From assembly GCA_026413225.1 (NCBI GenBank), contig CM048575.1, positions 2,446,001 through 2,510,000 of the forward strand: a stretch of DNA of 64,000 nt, given 5' to 3'. The notes beneath the pieces are model-generated. The model did not search any database, was not told the DNA's origin, and saw only the letters and a list, made by a program, of their open reading frames with translations. A program made the translations under genes and the position numbers. Position 1 is the stretch's first letter. Every line of letters starts with the position of its first letter. This DNA comes from Otis tarda. Lineage: Eukaryota; Chordata; Aves; Otidiformes; Otididae. This document shows, one piece after another, positions 23,291-34,000 of this stretch.

Positions 23291-25704
23291 TGCAAAGGGA
23301 TGCAGACCCCTTCATGGACAGCAGGGCTAAAAACTCTTCATGTGAGGACAGCATCCCAGAATTGTTAGACAGCAGGTTACGACCTCTGTGCCTCTCAGTC
23401 TCAGTTTCCCCTCCTGTAGATGACAGTGACATCTACAAAGTTCTCTTCAGGTGTAGAAATGCCATAGAAGAACCAATGGGAATATTTTGTATCTTAGGTG
23501 CAGTTGTAGTCGTGTGAACTTGATTTTTCTTTCTTTCTTTGAAAAGTGAGTCCTAAACTTCCTCAGGACTGTTAAAGAAATCTAACAAAAAAAGCTCTGA
23601 TTTTTGAGCAAATTTTGGCTTTCTCATCTTCTCAGATCTCAGAAGTGTCCATTATTTTGACAGTAATGTAGGCAGCAGAGAGGAACCAAACTATGACCCT
23701 GAACAATTTTCTACTAAAAGATGCCTAAGTATTCTTTGAATACTTACTTTGAATACACTTTTGAATTATATCCATGAATTGTGTCAGCGGAACTAACGAT
23801 TATTGTCAGTAAATCTCACTTCTGTCAGAGGTACTTGAATAAATTTTATAGCTGGATGCATTTAAAAATATTTAGTAACACTTATAGCAGTGTTAGAAAT
23901 AAAAATATGTGTAATAGATTATAATTTCCTCTCATTTCAAACATGTGTCATTTGTAAATATCCCCTACAAGAGACTGGAATGAATACCGCATTTTGCAAA
24001 TGAAAGATTTGTGCCAGAACTGAGGGTATGATGCAGTCTGTAAATTCATTTTCCTGTGCCATTTCCTTCAGGACTCTTGGTGTAGCAATTACACAGGATG
24101 GCTGGCTGGCTAGTTTCTGTGTTTTATCTTTATCATTCTCTTTGTGCCCCCTTGTCATCACCCATCATTTGTTATTTATTGTCCAAACTCTGTTTTGATG
24201 GCAGGATTAGTAATTTATTCATGAGCTTCTCTGGGGTGGAGGATCAGCAAGGGGTGAACCTTCGGCACAGCTCAGCGATCCGACATGACGTGGCTGCTGC
24301 TGTTACTCTGCTTTGAAAGAGCTGATGAGCAAAGAACAATGTCAAAAATAAATATCAATTTCCTGGGGGTTTTTTAATGGCCTGTTGAAGGAAGCAGAGC
24401 ACGGCTGCCGTGCACTTGAGCCAGAGCCTGCAGTAAGGCAAAGGCGTTTTAGTCTGGGACCCACCCCTTGAAGGGTCAGAAGTGAAAAGTCTGGCTTCAG
24501 CAACTTCTAATTCCAAACTCAGGCCTTCAGAGTGAAATCTAACTCCTAAGCCCATAAATTAGCTTTTTCTTTTCCTTCCTTTTCTCTCCTAAACGATACC
24601 ACTAGTTTCACCTCCAACAGGACCAATGCAACGCTTCCCAGCCAGTATTTCATCCAATTTTCCTTCAGCCACAGCTGGGCTCACCTGGATGAGGGTCAGG
24701 CAGGAGGAAGCATAGATTTTCCATGCTGTAATGTTATTTTTGACTCACAGATGTGATCACTGCAAGCACAGTAGGAAGTTTGTCATCTTCTGACAAACCA
24801 CTTGCTCACAGCCAGTGCTGGGGTAGCTCCCCGCTTGACTGGGCACTGCTGGTTTGCTCGGCTGTGGGGCTGCAGCTGTTGGCCATCAGATGAACATGAC
24901 TTTCACAGTGAACACAGAGTTTGACTAGACTGAGAAGCAGCAAAATGTTATCAGAAATTGAGATAAGGGGGAAAAAACATGCAAGCTGGTTTGCTGTTTC
25001 CAGCAGCCAAACTCCAATGAATGTCAAGCTCAATATTGTGCAAATATTCATCTTGATGAATAGCGGGGTGCTTGATATGGTTTTGAATTTAATTGAAATA
25101 TTTTCTTGATCCAAGCAGGATGTTATCTGGAATAACAAGTGTTGGACACAAAGGAAACTGTGTGAAATCTCATCTAAAATATTTAACAGTAGTGTTATTT
25201 TGTTCCTGCTAAATCAAACAAACCAGTTGAATTGTTTATCTCTGAGCCACGCAGGAGAAAAGTGGATGCCAAATACGGTTTGAATCTTTTGCTTACACCA
25301 AGAATCTGTCCTCTAAAACACTCGCTGAAGAAAACAAAGGCTTTTCGCTGGGCTCCAGATCAGCGTAGTCCCATTGGTTTGTCTTAGCTTCAGGTTTGGA
25401 TTTGGTTTTGGCTTGGCTTGACTTTGGCTTTCACAGCAGGCCTGTTGCTTCCCCCACTACTGCCGATGTTTACTCCTGACAGTCTTGTTGAAATGTCCTT
25501 GTTTTCTTCTTGTTCCATTGTAAGTTTTAAAATACCGTTCACCTGGATATGGTTAGGCAGGGCTAACTGAAGACCTCTACTACAATGTTTGTTTATAAAG
25601 CCGTGGAGGAACCACACTCGAACTCCTGATTTGCTGGAGATGATGGGGACAGTGTATCGTGCTGCCTGCAGATGACCTACTATGGTTTAGTAGCTGTGAC
25701 AGCA
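23291..25704. other. Unique non-coding sequence
   Basis: AT-leaning. The stretch 23500-24000 resembles the AT-rich candidate regulatory blocks but has no distinct motif. No gene is seen. Confidence 0.4.
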
Positions 25705-25802
25705 ATGGTAGTGGGAAGACGGTTGGACTAGATGATCTTATAGGTCCCATCCAACCATGTGATTCTATGATTCTATGATTCTATGATTCTATGATTCTAT
25801 GA
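25705..25802 (+). mobile_element. CR1-type 3' tail with five octamer repeats
   Basis: GGTTGGACTAGATGATCTTA is followed by a CCATCCAACC segment and then five tandem GATTCTAT units ending at 25802. Only about 50 bases of body precede the octamers. The sequence upstream of about 25705 does not match the other CR1 copies, so the element is severely 5'-truncated or is a SINE-like element using a CR1 tail. Confidence 0.85.
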
Positions 25803-26830
25803 CCTTGGCTCACGATGGGCTTTGCTGTGAGCCCAAACCCTGGCGCGTGCAGGGCAGCGACGGAAGCTCAGCCGGTCAAAGCCCTCTCTGACCCAGTGCC
25901 AAGATTCTCCCATGGGCTTCTTGCAAAGGGACCAGGTTTTGTCTTGTAACTTCTTGCCTTTCCTCTTGTAGGAGAGAAATGTTGAGGATGATGCCAGACT
26001 TCCAGACTAAATTCAATCCTTGGCTGCATTATCCCCATTTGATCTTGTGCCAATATTGTCCTTGAAATAGCTCTTCTCTCAGCTTGCATTTTGCTAGGTC
26101 AAACAAACTGTCCTCTTTTAGCCTTCCCTTACAATGTGTGTTCTCCATTGCTTCAGTGATCATCGTCACAGTTCTCTGCATCTCTGCTGGAAATCATTTC
26201 TCTGAGATGCGGTTAAAGGGATTTCAGGAAAGGTCACGTCAGGGACTTGCACAACTGCAGGGATCTCTCCTGTTGGATGTATCTTGCCGGATATGTTTTA
26301 ACATTGAATCTTCTTTTTCTGCTTCTTGTTGGTTACCTTCACCCTTTGGTGCACTTGACTCTCTCTTTCCAAAGCCCCTGTTTTTCTAGCTAAACACCCC
26401 GCAGCTATCTGCAGAATTATTTTTCCCCCCTTCCTTTTCTTATGAACTTGCTCTTTCTCTGCACCATGAAGCTCCATCCTGGTCCTAGTGCTCCACTCTT
26501 CAGAGTCGTTCCACTTTCCCTGTGTGATATTTTGTTTTTCTTCATTGATGATACTTCCTTGCTCCATATCATCTGCGATTCTACTTAGAATCCTCCTGCT
26601 TTGCGTAATGAAAATATTGCATTACATTGATCTGGAGATCAATTCTGGAGCAGTTTCCAAAAGTGATCCCGCTGTAATAGTCCTGTTATTGGTGAAAACT
26701 ATGGGAGACTTCCTGAGGACTGATTTCTTCTGTCCTTTACGATTCTTCTGATTGTCATCTTTCCAGCTGGATGCATGATTATGTGGAATTATACCAAATA
26801 TTCTAGTCCAGTTTCAAAAGACCCTGATGT
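25803..26830. other. Unique non-coding sequence
   Basis: Pyrimidine-leaning DNA, particularly 26300-26560. No repeat or gene is assigned. Confidence 0.4.
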
Positions 26831-26935
26831 TCATAGAATCATAGAATCTTAAGGTTGGAAGAGACCTCCAAGATCACTAAGTCCAACTGTCAACCCTCCA
26901 TGCCTACTAAGCCATGCAGTGCCACGTGTTTATGC
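26831..26935 (-). mobile_element. CR1 3'-end fragment, CR1-Y-like
   Basis: Inverted tail ATAGAATCATAGAATC, then AAGGTTGGAAGAGACCTCCA, AGTCCAACTGTCAACCC and GTGCCACGTG. The GAGACCTCCAAGATCA wording is characteristic of the CR1-Y group of birds as I recall it, and differs from the neighbours. The element breaks off near 26935. Confidence 0.82.
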
Positions 26936-27306
26936 TGTGTGCCATAAACCACGATAAGGCTTGTCAGCAGCCTACACTCAGCTTACCTTGATGCTTTCTG
27001 TGAGGAAAATATAACATGAAGTCTTAGATGTCGCAGTTGTTTGGATTCAGGACACTTTTTGGCCCTATGTACAGCCATTGATCATCTCTGAGTTTTATTT
27101 CACCCCTTAATGTGATCAGCTCCAGTTTATTGTGTGTGTTCCCATTGCTCATCCTGCCTTTGCCCCCTTCCCTCTCAAAATCTGAAGCACAATATTGTAC
27201 AGTTCAGAGCATACTTGGATTATCATTAAAACTGGTGCCACTCATAGTGACCTTTTTTCTTCTTTTGTGTTTGTGTTATTTATACAGAGAAAACAGTTTG
27301 TAATTT
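26936..27306. other. Unique spacer between two oppositely oriented CR1 pieces
   Basis: No recognisable feature is seen. Confidence 0.4.
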
Positions 27307-27692
27307 TTCAGCCTGGAGAAGAGGAGGCTCTGGGGAGACCTTAGAGCGGCCTGCCAGTGTCTAAAGGGGGCTGCAGGAAAGATGGGGAGAGACTCTTCAG
27401 CAGGGCCTGCTGGGATAGGATGAGGGGTGATGGTTTCAAAATAGAAAGGGGTAGATTTAGATTGGATAAAAGGAAGATATTTTTTACGCTGAGGGTGGTG
27501 TCACACTGTCCCAGGTTGCCCAGAGAGGTGGTGGATGCCCCATCCCTGGAAACATTCCAGGCCAGGTTGGCCGGGGCTCTGAGCAACCTGATCTGGTTGG
27601 AGATGTCCCTGCTCCTGGCAGAGAGGTTGGACTGGGTGGGCTTTAATGGTCCCTCCCCACCCAAACCACTCTGTAATTCTATGATTCTGTGT
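27307..27692 (+). mobile_element. CR1 LINE 3' fragment
   Basis: Starts at TTCAGCCTGGAGAAGAGGAG in the late ORF2 region and ends with the tail ATTCTATGATTCTGTG. It encodes [13 protein letters not shown]-type C-terminal remains. The second diagnostic ORF2 site is undeleted (GCGGCCTGCCAGTG). The element starts after the first diagnostic site. Confidence 0.94.
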
Positions 27693-28064
27693 AGTGAAAC
27701 GTGTGTGCATCAGAGAGCCTGTGGCTAATGCTGTAAATCACGCTCCAGTTCTTACATAGAACTAAAGCTTAATCAGCTGCTGCTAAGGGTCACCAGAACG
27801 GCCCTGTTTCATAGGTGCATCACGCTCCTCAGCTGAACAAGCCAGATTCGCCTCTGCACGTGTGTTGGCCCTAATTGCTGGTTTCCTGCTCTCCCTGTTG
27901 CACACACCAGGCCCTTCTTGGGTGCTGAGGCTCTCTCCATCACATCGTTCAGGATGCGGTAGATTCACAGCCTGGAAGTGAGGGCTGTCAGCACGCCTGG
28001 GCAAGGCTCTTTCTGCAACGTGATAGGTGATGGTAAGGATTCCCCACTTGATTTAAAAAAAGGG
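27693..28064. other. Unique non-coding sequence
   Basis: No gene or repeat is recognised. Confidence 0.4.
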
Positions 28065-28109
28065 GGATGGAAGAAAAAGGGATGGAAGAAAAGGGGATGG
28101 AAGAAAAAG
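28065..28109 (+). repeat. Three tandem 15-bp purine units
   Basis: Units of the form GGATGGAAGAAAAAG start at 28065, 28080 and 28095 and lead into a further purine-rich stretch to about 28150. Because 15 is divisible by 3, the frame gives a repeated KKGWK-like peptide, but nothing supports translation. Confidence 0.8.
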
Positions 28110-28779
28110 GAGGAGAAAGGGGAGAAAAAAGAAAACAAAAAAAAGAAAGCAGAATGTTCTGTAGTAAAAAAAGAACTGGTTTGGACACAGGTTTGTCTGG
28201 CAGATCGCGTGGCAGAGCAAAATCTGCCACAAAACTGAAGGAGCAGATGCCTGGTGTGCTTGGTTGGGAGCAGGACGAGCAGCAGATGACCTCTCCAGGA
28301 CAGGGCAGACAATTTATCCCACTCCAGCCCTCTGGGACCGAGTCAGGCTATTTCCCCAGGGTGTTATGGTCTTGAGCTATTTAATTGTAACTTAATTGTT
28401 TCTGCAATGGATATTTTCATTCATTTCTTCCCAGTCACTGCTTCCACAGCCACCCTGGCTGTTTAGCTGGAAATAAAACAGTTATCCTCCTGACGAAGTC
28501 AGCAATAACAGGCTTTCCGAAAGCCTAAACGTTGATTCCTTGTGTGTATTAATGACGTGGTGTTTCGTTATTGCCGTGCTAGGTTAATGGTATTAGAGGA
28601 GTTCATGGGGACTGGCCGTCTCTTTCAGCAGACCAGCCAGTAAGAGTGATAAAGATGGGCAAGGATTTAGGCACACTGGTTCATTTATTTCAGTTCCAGT
28701 CAGTTTAGTTGCTCTCACAAAAAGATACAAATTCTTACACGCTTGGGTTCTCCTGTATGCTGGTCACTCCCTAGCGTTA
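28110..28779. other. Purine-rich to mixed unique sequence
   Basis: The A/G-rich tract continues to about 28150, followed by ordinary non-coding DNA. Confidence 0.4.
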
Positions 28780-29250
28780 ATGTAAAATGCATTTATTTTT
28801 AATACGAATGACAAACATTAACTGCCCTTCTCTTGTAAAATCTACCAACTCGGTGTTTACTCAGCCTTTTAAAACACATCGTTTGGGCTACTGCCGGCTC
28901 CTGCCACTCAGCCTATTGCTGAACTGGTTTTCTCCAGGGTTAATGAGCACAAGTCCTTCAAACGCACTAGTTATTTGTCTGATTTGGTGCAGGGCTCACC
29001 CTAACTGCCGTTTCAGTGCAATTGGTTATATAAATTATCAAGGGTTAGAGTATGAAAAAGTTTAAGTTAATTAGAAATTCAGAGCTTGGCCTTTGGCCAA
29101 AATGTAATTTACTTTCCTTAAGCCCAATTTGAAATGAAAGCTTACTGCAGGTTTTAATTTAAAAATCCAGAAGTTTTCTTAGCTTTTATTTTCTACTGTT
29201 TATAAAAGAATCCAGTAAATTGAATGCATAGAAGTATTTAAATAAGGAAA
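28780..29250. promoter_or_regulatory. Candidate AT-rich conserved non-coding element
   Basis: Non-repetitive AT-rich sequence with several homeobox-type cores (GTTAATTAGAAATTC, TTTTAATTTAAAAATCC). It also has a TTGGCCTTTGGCCAA dyad at 29087-29101. No gene is present. Regulatory function is inference from texture only. Confidence 0.22.
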
Positions 29251-30122
29251 TTAAACATGGACAAATTCTAAAATCAGAGTGAGGCCTGGTGCCCCCGGTT
29301 GTACAGTGGGGCTGCTGTTGACGTTTATTGGGCTGGCTCGGGGCAGACGCAAACCTCGTAATCCTTTGGGGTTAGAGACCAGGGCCCAGTGGCTGTGCTG
29401 GTACCAGTGCTGCGTTGGGGACTGGCCACGGGCATCCCAGCATCTGTGCTGCTTTACTGTCCCTGGCATGGTTTTGGTCCAGACGAGGCCTCTCCTGCAG
29501 ACCAGCCTGGGTGGGGTTCGGAGGCAGGCGTGAGCCAGGGACCGTCCTCAGGTTGGGATTTCGACTCGCAGCTCGGGCTGCCCCCCGTCGCCAAAGTGTC
29601 TCTGGCTTTGGGGTGACCAGGGGACCCCAGGAGGCTCCAACCACCCTTCCTCAGGGTCACACCTGGATACACCCGCATCTCCATGAGACCAGGATCTGCC
29701 CACCGCCAGTGCCCATCCTTCTGAGGCATTGCCACGCTGAGCCAGCAGCACGTCCTGGGCAATGTAGAAGTGCAAGGTGTGCAGAAAGGCACTGCACCCC
29801 AATTTTCCAAACCTGAGGAATAAGGAAGCCCCTCTTTGCTGTGCCAGAAACACCTTTACCTGTGAAGCAGAGCAGAATTTGCAGCTACACCCACAGAGCA
29901 GCTTTGGTCGCAGCTGGGTCTCTCTCTTTCTCTCCAAATGAAGTTTCTGCCCGAGGGTTTTGCCGCTTGGCAAGCCGTTTCTCTGCAGCGGTGCGCTGGC
30001 ACGAGCCAGGACGCTGGGCTGTGCGGAAGGATGGAAAGGCCAGCGCTGCACAACGGGCAGGTCTGCGTGCTGGCTCCTGCGCCAGTGCTGCCACAGAAGA
30101 TAAACACGCTCCCCTGCTGGGA
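29251..30122. other. GC-rich unique sequence, no gene supported
   Basis: Several overlapping frames on both strands are open through 29280-30120 because of composition. None contains a recognisable domain. Confidence 0.4.
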
Positions 30123-30186
30123 TTAAAAAACAAACACACAAAAGCCAAAAAACAACAACAACAAAAACAAACCAACCCCCCAAATT
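30123..30186 (+). repeat. A-rich CAA-type low-complexity tract
   Basis: AAAACAACAACAACAAAAAC and neighbouring A-rich units lie about 45 bases upstream of a CR1. Confidence 0.7.
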
Positions 30187-30230
30187 ATTTAAAGGCCAAG
30201 GTTTTTCAGAATTTTTAAAACTACCTTTAC

Positions 30231-31053
30231 CTTGACAGGCTGGAGAGGTGGGCCCCTGCAAACCTCATGAAGTTCAACCAGGCCAAGGGCAAGGTCCTGC
30301 ACAGGGGTTGGGGCAATCCCAGGCACAAATCCAGGCTGGGCAGAGAACGGATGGAGAGCAGCCCTGAGGAGAAGGACCTGGGGGTGCTGGTGGATGAGAA
30401 GCTCCACATGAGCCGGCAATGTGCGCTTGCAGCCCAGAAAGCCAACGGCATCCTGGGCTGCACCCCCAGCAGCGTGGGCAGCAGGGCGAGGGAGGGGATT
30501 CTGCCCCTCTGCTCCGCTCTGGTGAGACCCCTGCAGCACTGCGACCAGCTCTGGAGCCCCCAGCATCAGAAGGACGTGGAGCTGTTGGAGAGGGTCCAGA
30601 GGAGGCCATGCAGATGCTGAGAGGGCTGGAGCAGCTCTGCTGTGAGGCCGGGCTGGGAGAGCTGGGGCTGTTCAGCCTGGAGAAGAGGAGGCTCCGGGGA
30701 GACCTGAGAGCGGCTCCCAGTGCCTAAAGGGGGCTGCAGGAAAGATGGGGAGAGACTCTTCAGTAGGGCCTTTTCAGTTGGGACAGGATGAGGGAACATG
30801 GTTTTAATCAAAAAGGTTTAGATTAAACATAAGGAAAAATTTTTTTACACTGAGGGTGGTGAAGCACTGGCCCAGGTTGCCCAGAGAGGCGGTGGATGCC
30901 CCATCCCTGGAAACATTCCAGGCCAGGTTGGCCGGGGCTGTGAGCAACCTGATCTGGTTGGAGATGTCCCTGCTCCTGGCAGGAGGGTTGGAGTGGGTGG
31001 TCTTTAACGGTCCCTTCCCACCCAAACCATTCTGTGATTCTGAGATTCTATGG
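30231..31053 (+). mobile_element. CR1 LINE, longest copy here with a complete 3' tail
   Basis: It begins just downstream of the RT catalytic motif with [20 protein letters not shown] in frame. It continues through [17 protein letters not shown] and [21 protein letters not shown] shared one-base deletion (GAGGAGG-CCATGCAG) then brings an early stop. Further along is [20 protein letters not shown] with the second shared deletion (GCGGC-TCCCAG). The 3' UTR and ATTCTGTGATTCTGAGATTC tail are complete. It is 5'-truncated and inactive. Confidence 0.96.
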
Positions 31054-34000
31054 CTGTTTGGGATCAATGGTAACTCCAGACCCAAGTGAGACACCGGGAC
31101 CGTGGGCTATCCTGCCCAGCCCTCATAGCAGGGGGTTTGTAGTCAGAACCTGCAGACTCTTTTCCTGCGAACACAAAAGGCCTCCACACCGCTTACCCTC
31201 TCCGTCTCTCTGCTGAGTGTTTCTGAACAGATGATTCTGTGACAACGCAAGGAGGTACCATTAATATCTGCAGCGTGTTTTGATACTTGTAGGAGAAAGT
31301 GCTACCACAGTGAATGGTTTTGTTGGCACTTCCTTTTCACCATCACCGTGCTGAACGCAAGATGAGGGACCAGTATTCCTGGTGACGCGGGACAATAAGT
31401 GGGGAGGGGGATGTCGAGCCCCAGGTACGTACTGCGAAGCTGGCTGCCTTCTGTCATGCGTAAACTTCCTTTGGGACAAGGAAGCAATACGCTCCACCTA
31501 AATGATGTTATAATCACCCCCAGCCTTCACTTTATTCTTCTGCCCATTCACTATTTTAATTATGATTTTTTTTTTTCTCCCTGGGCAGCAAAACCTCTTG
31601 GATTTTGCCTTTTGGTTCAGTTATTTCAGGAACTCATTAAATGCCTAAGTCACGTGTTCATTATTAGAAAGTGAACACAACTCTCGAGCCGTGCCATGGG
31701 AGAGACTTCCTGGTGAATTACCGTAGTTAAGTAGTAGCTTAACAGCTTGAGACTCTTCTAACATTAGCCAGGGTTTTTTTAGACCTTTAATGCACGACAG
31801 ATTATGATGCTTCCTGTACTGAGTGCTATGAGGTTATTGGCTGTGGTTGGCTTCATATGGATCCTTGCAGAGGGATTACACACAACCCAGTACGTGCTGT
31901 AGAGGAATTAGATCATGTTTTCCATTTGACGAGGACAAGGGATGATTTAAATAAAGGGAGGAGCAGGAAGAAACCCCAACAATCAGCAAATCCCATCCTA
32001 CTGCTTAGCTACTCTTCCAGCTCTTCTCTCATAGGATGCAGGTTAGAACTGGAGTTGAATCGTGATGTGATTCACCAAACTCCAAATTCACCGTAACCCT
32101 ACACCTAGACAAATAATTTCTTCTGAAGAAGCTGGCTCCTCTTATCCCTCTGCCCCTGACAGCTGAGCTCATCGAACCCTCCAGCGGAGCTGGAAGTGCT
32201 GAACAGCCCCATAACTCGCCCTGAGAAGCATCACCGTCAGCGGTGAGACAGCGGGGAGGAGGAATCGATACCGTGGGGCTCTGCTGGCAGCAGCCTCATG
32301 GAGACCGGCAGGGAGTTAATGTCTGTGTCCCTGAATGTCACTCTGGGTGACTGATGCTGAGGTGCAAGATATTGCTGTTTAGTGACCGAAACAAAAACGT
32401 GAGAACAAGACTACTCACTCGTGGGCCTTTATGGTTGTCCTTTCTGTGCTTTGGTATTCTTTACAGCACAACGGCAGGTTGCATTTTTTTAATATCAGTT
32501 GCTTAGTTAATTGGGCAAAAATGTGTCTGATCTGAAAAGTACGGGGTTGTGAGCTCAGTAAAAAGTTGATGGGAAAAAACTCTCCTGAATATCAACTAGT
32601 TTTCTAACCTGAAACTTGAATCTTTTGGGGTTCATTTGGTATCAGATGGTGACTTCAGGTCACAAAACTAGCTGGGAGTAATAACCCAAGTATTTGCAGA
32701 TGTTTGTTCTTCTTTAATCAGTCATAGGTAATGTGTGTCCATTCTGGGTGTACAGACAAGCTTAGAGATCTATATCCTAAAAAGAAGACAGATGATGTGA
32801 TGGGAATCCCAGGCAAACATGTGAATACTCTGCGGATACAGTTTGCTGTAGCAGAGAGCTACCACCCTCTCGTAGGAACAGGAGGAAAAGAAAAAAAAAA
32901 AGCCAAACACATCTACTGGGAAATGAGAAGTTGGTCATGAAACAGGCTCAAGTTTGCTGAGTGAGTTTGCAGTGATCCTTACTTCCCCTCAGTAGACTGC
33001 GCACCCTTCAACCCAAAGTGAAGCAGAGCGGGTTCCTCTGCGCAGCCTCTCGCCCGCGGGTCCTTCACGCAGCCCCTCCCAGAGCTCTGGCAACCCCTGG
33101 GCACGCGTTAGGGCTGGCTGTGGGGCAGGGCCTAGTGATGGGCTCCCAGCCCCACGCAAATTCCACAAACCCCTTGTCCACACGCTCTCATACTTTTGTT
33201 GTTGTTGTTGTTGAACTAGGTTTTGGGTTTTTGAACGGGTGTCAAGGAAGAGTCAAACAGCACACGGGGCTTCCCACTCTGGGACCAAGCTGCTGGGTTA
33301 ACTGGGAGGCAGCAGCTCCCTGAGCTCAGGAGCCGGCTGTGAACAGCAGCCGGGCGGTCCTCAGCATCGCATCCTTGCCATCCTGCTCCCGCTCTGCTCT
33401 CCTGCACAATGCCCCAGCTGTGGCGAGCAACACGAGCGGAGCCGGATCAGAATCCAGCCGCTTGGTTAAGGCACAGCGCAGGGTTCTGACCGTGTTCACG
33501 GCCCCGCGGTCTGGTCCCCTGGTTACAACTCGTCCCTTCTCCCTCTACGTGTTGTTATCTTCTGCATCTTCCTAAACCACAGTCTGTAATCCCAACGCAA
33601 CGCATTATGCAGTGGCCCCAGGAATCCTGTTTGTTTTGCTGTATGACGACCCAGGCAGGCAGTGGCTGCAGAGGACTTGAAACTAAAGGCATGCTTTGCC
33701 TTTGCGTCTTTGTTACTTATTAAAAAGTGCAAGGAAAACAGAACAACTGCCCCATATGTTGCCTTTTTGATGCCAAGAGTGTTAGAGAAGAAGATAACAG
33801 AAGGAAATTAAACTTTCTGCTTCTAGTTGAGCAGGCTTGATGGGTTATTCGGAAAAAAAAAGGCAAAAAATCTGGAGTCTCACACGCCTCTGTCATTTTT
33901 CACAGCAGAATGCCCATGAAATGTCAGAGCCATGAATTCCCATGTGGGCAGCTCAGACTCATCCCGGTGAGCGGTGTGCACTGTGCGGTGCACGGGACGT

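Noticed and set aside
27988-28312. Repetitive KKGW / phenylalanine-serine-rich frames
   Set aside because: They are translations of the 15-bp purine tandem repeat and its complement.
29548-30261. 237-codon minus-strand open frame
   Set aside because: Lies in GC-rich DNA that is open in several frames on both strands, and its start overlaps a CR1. No domain is visible.
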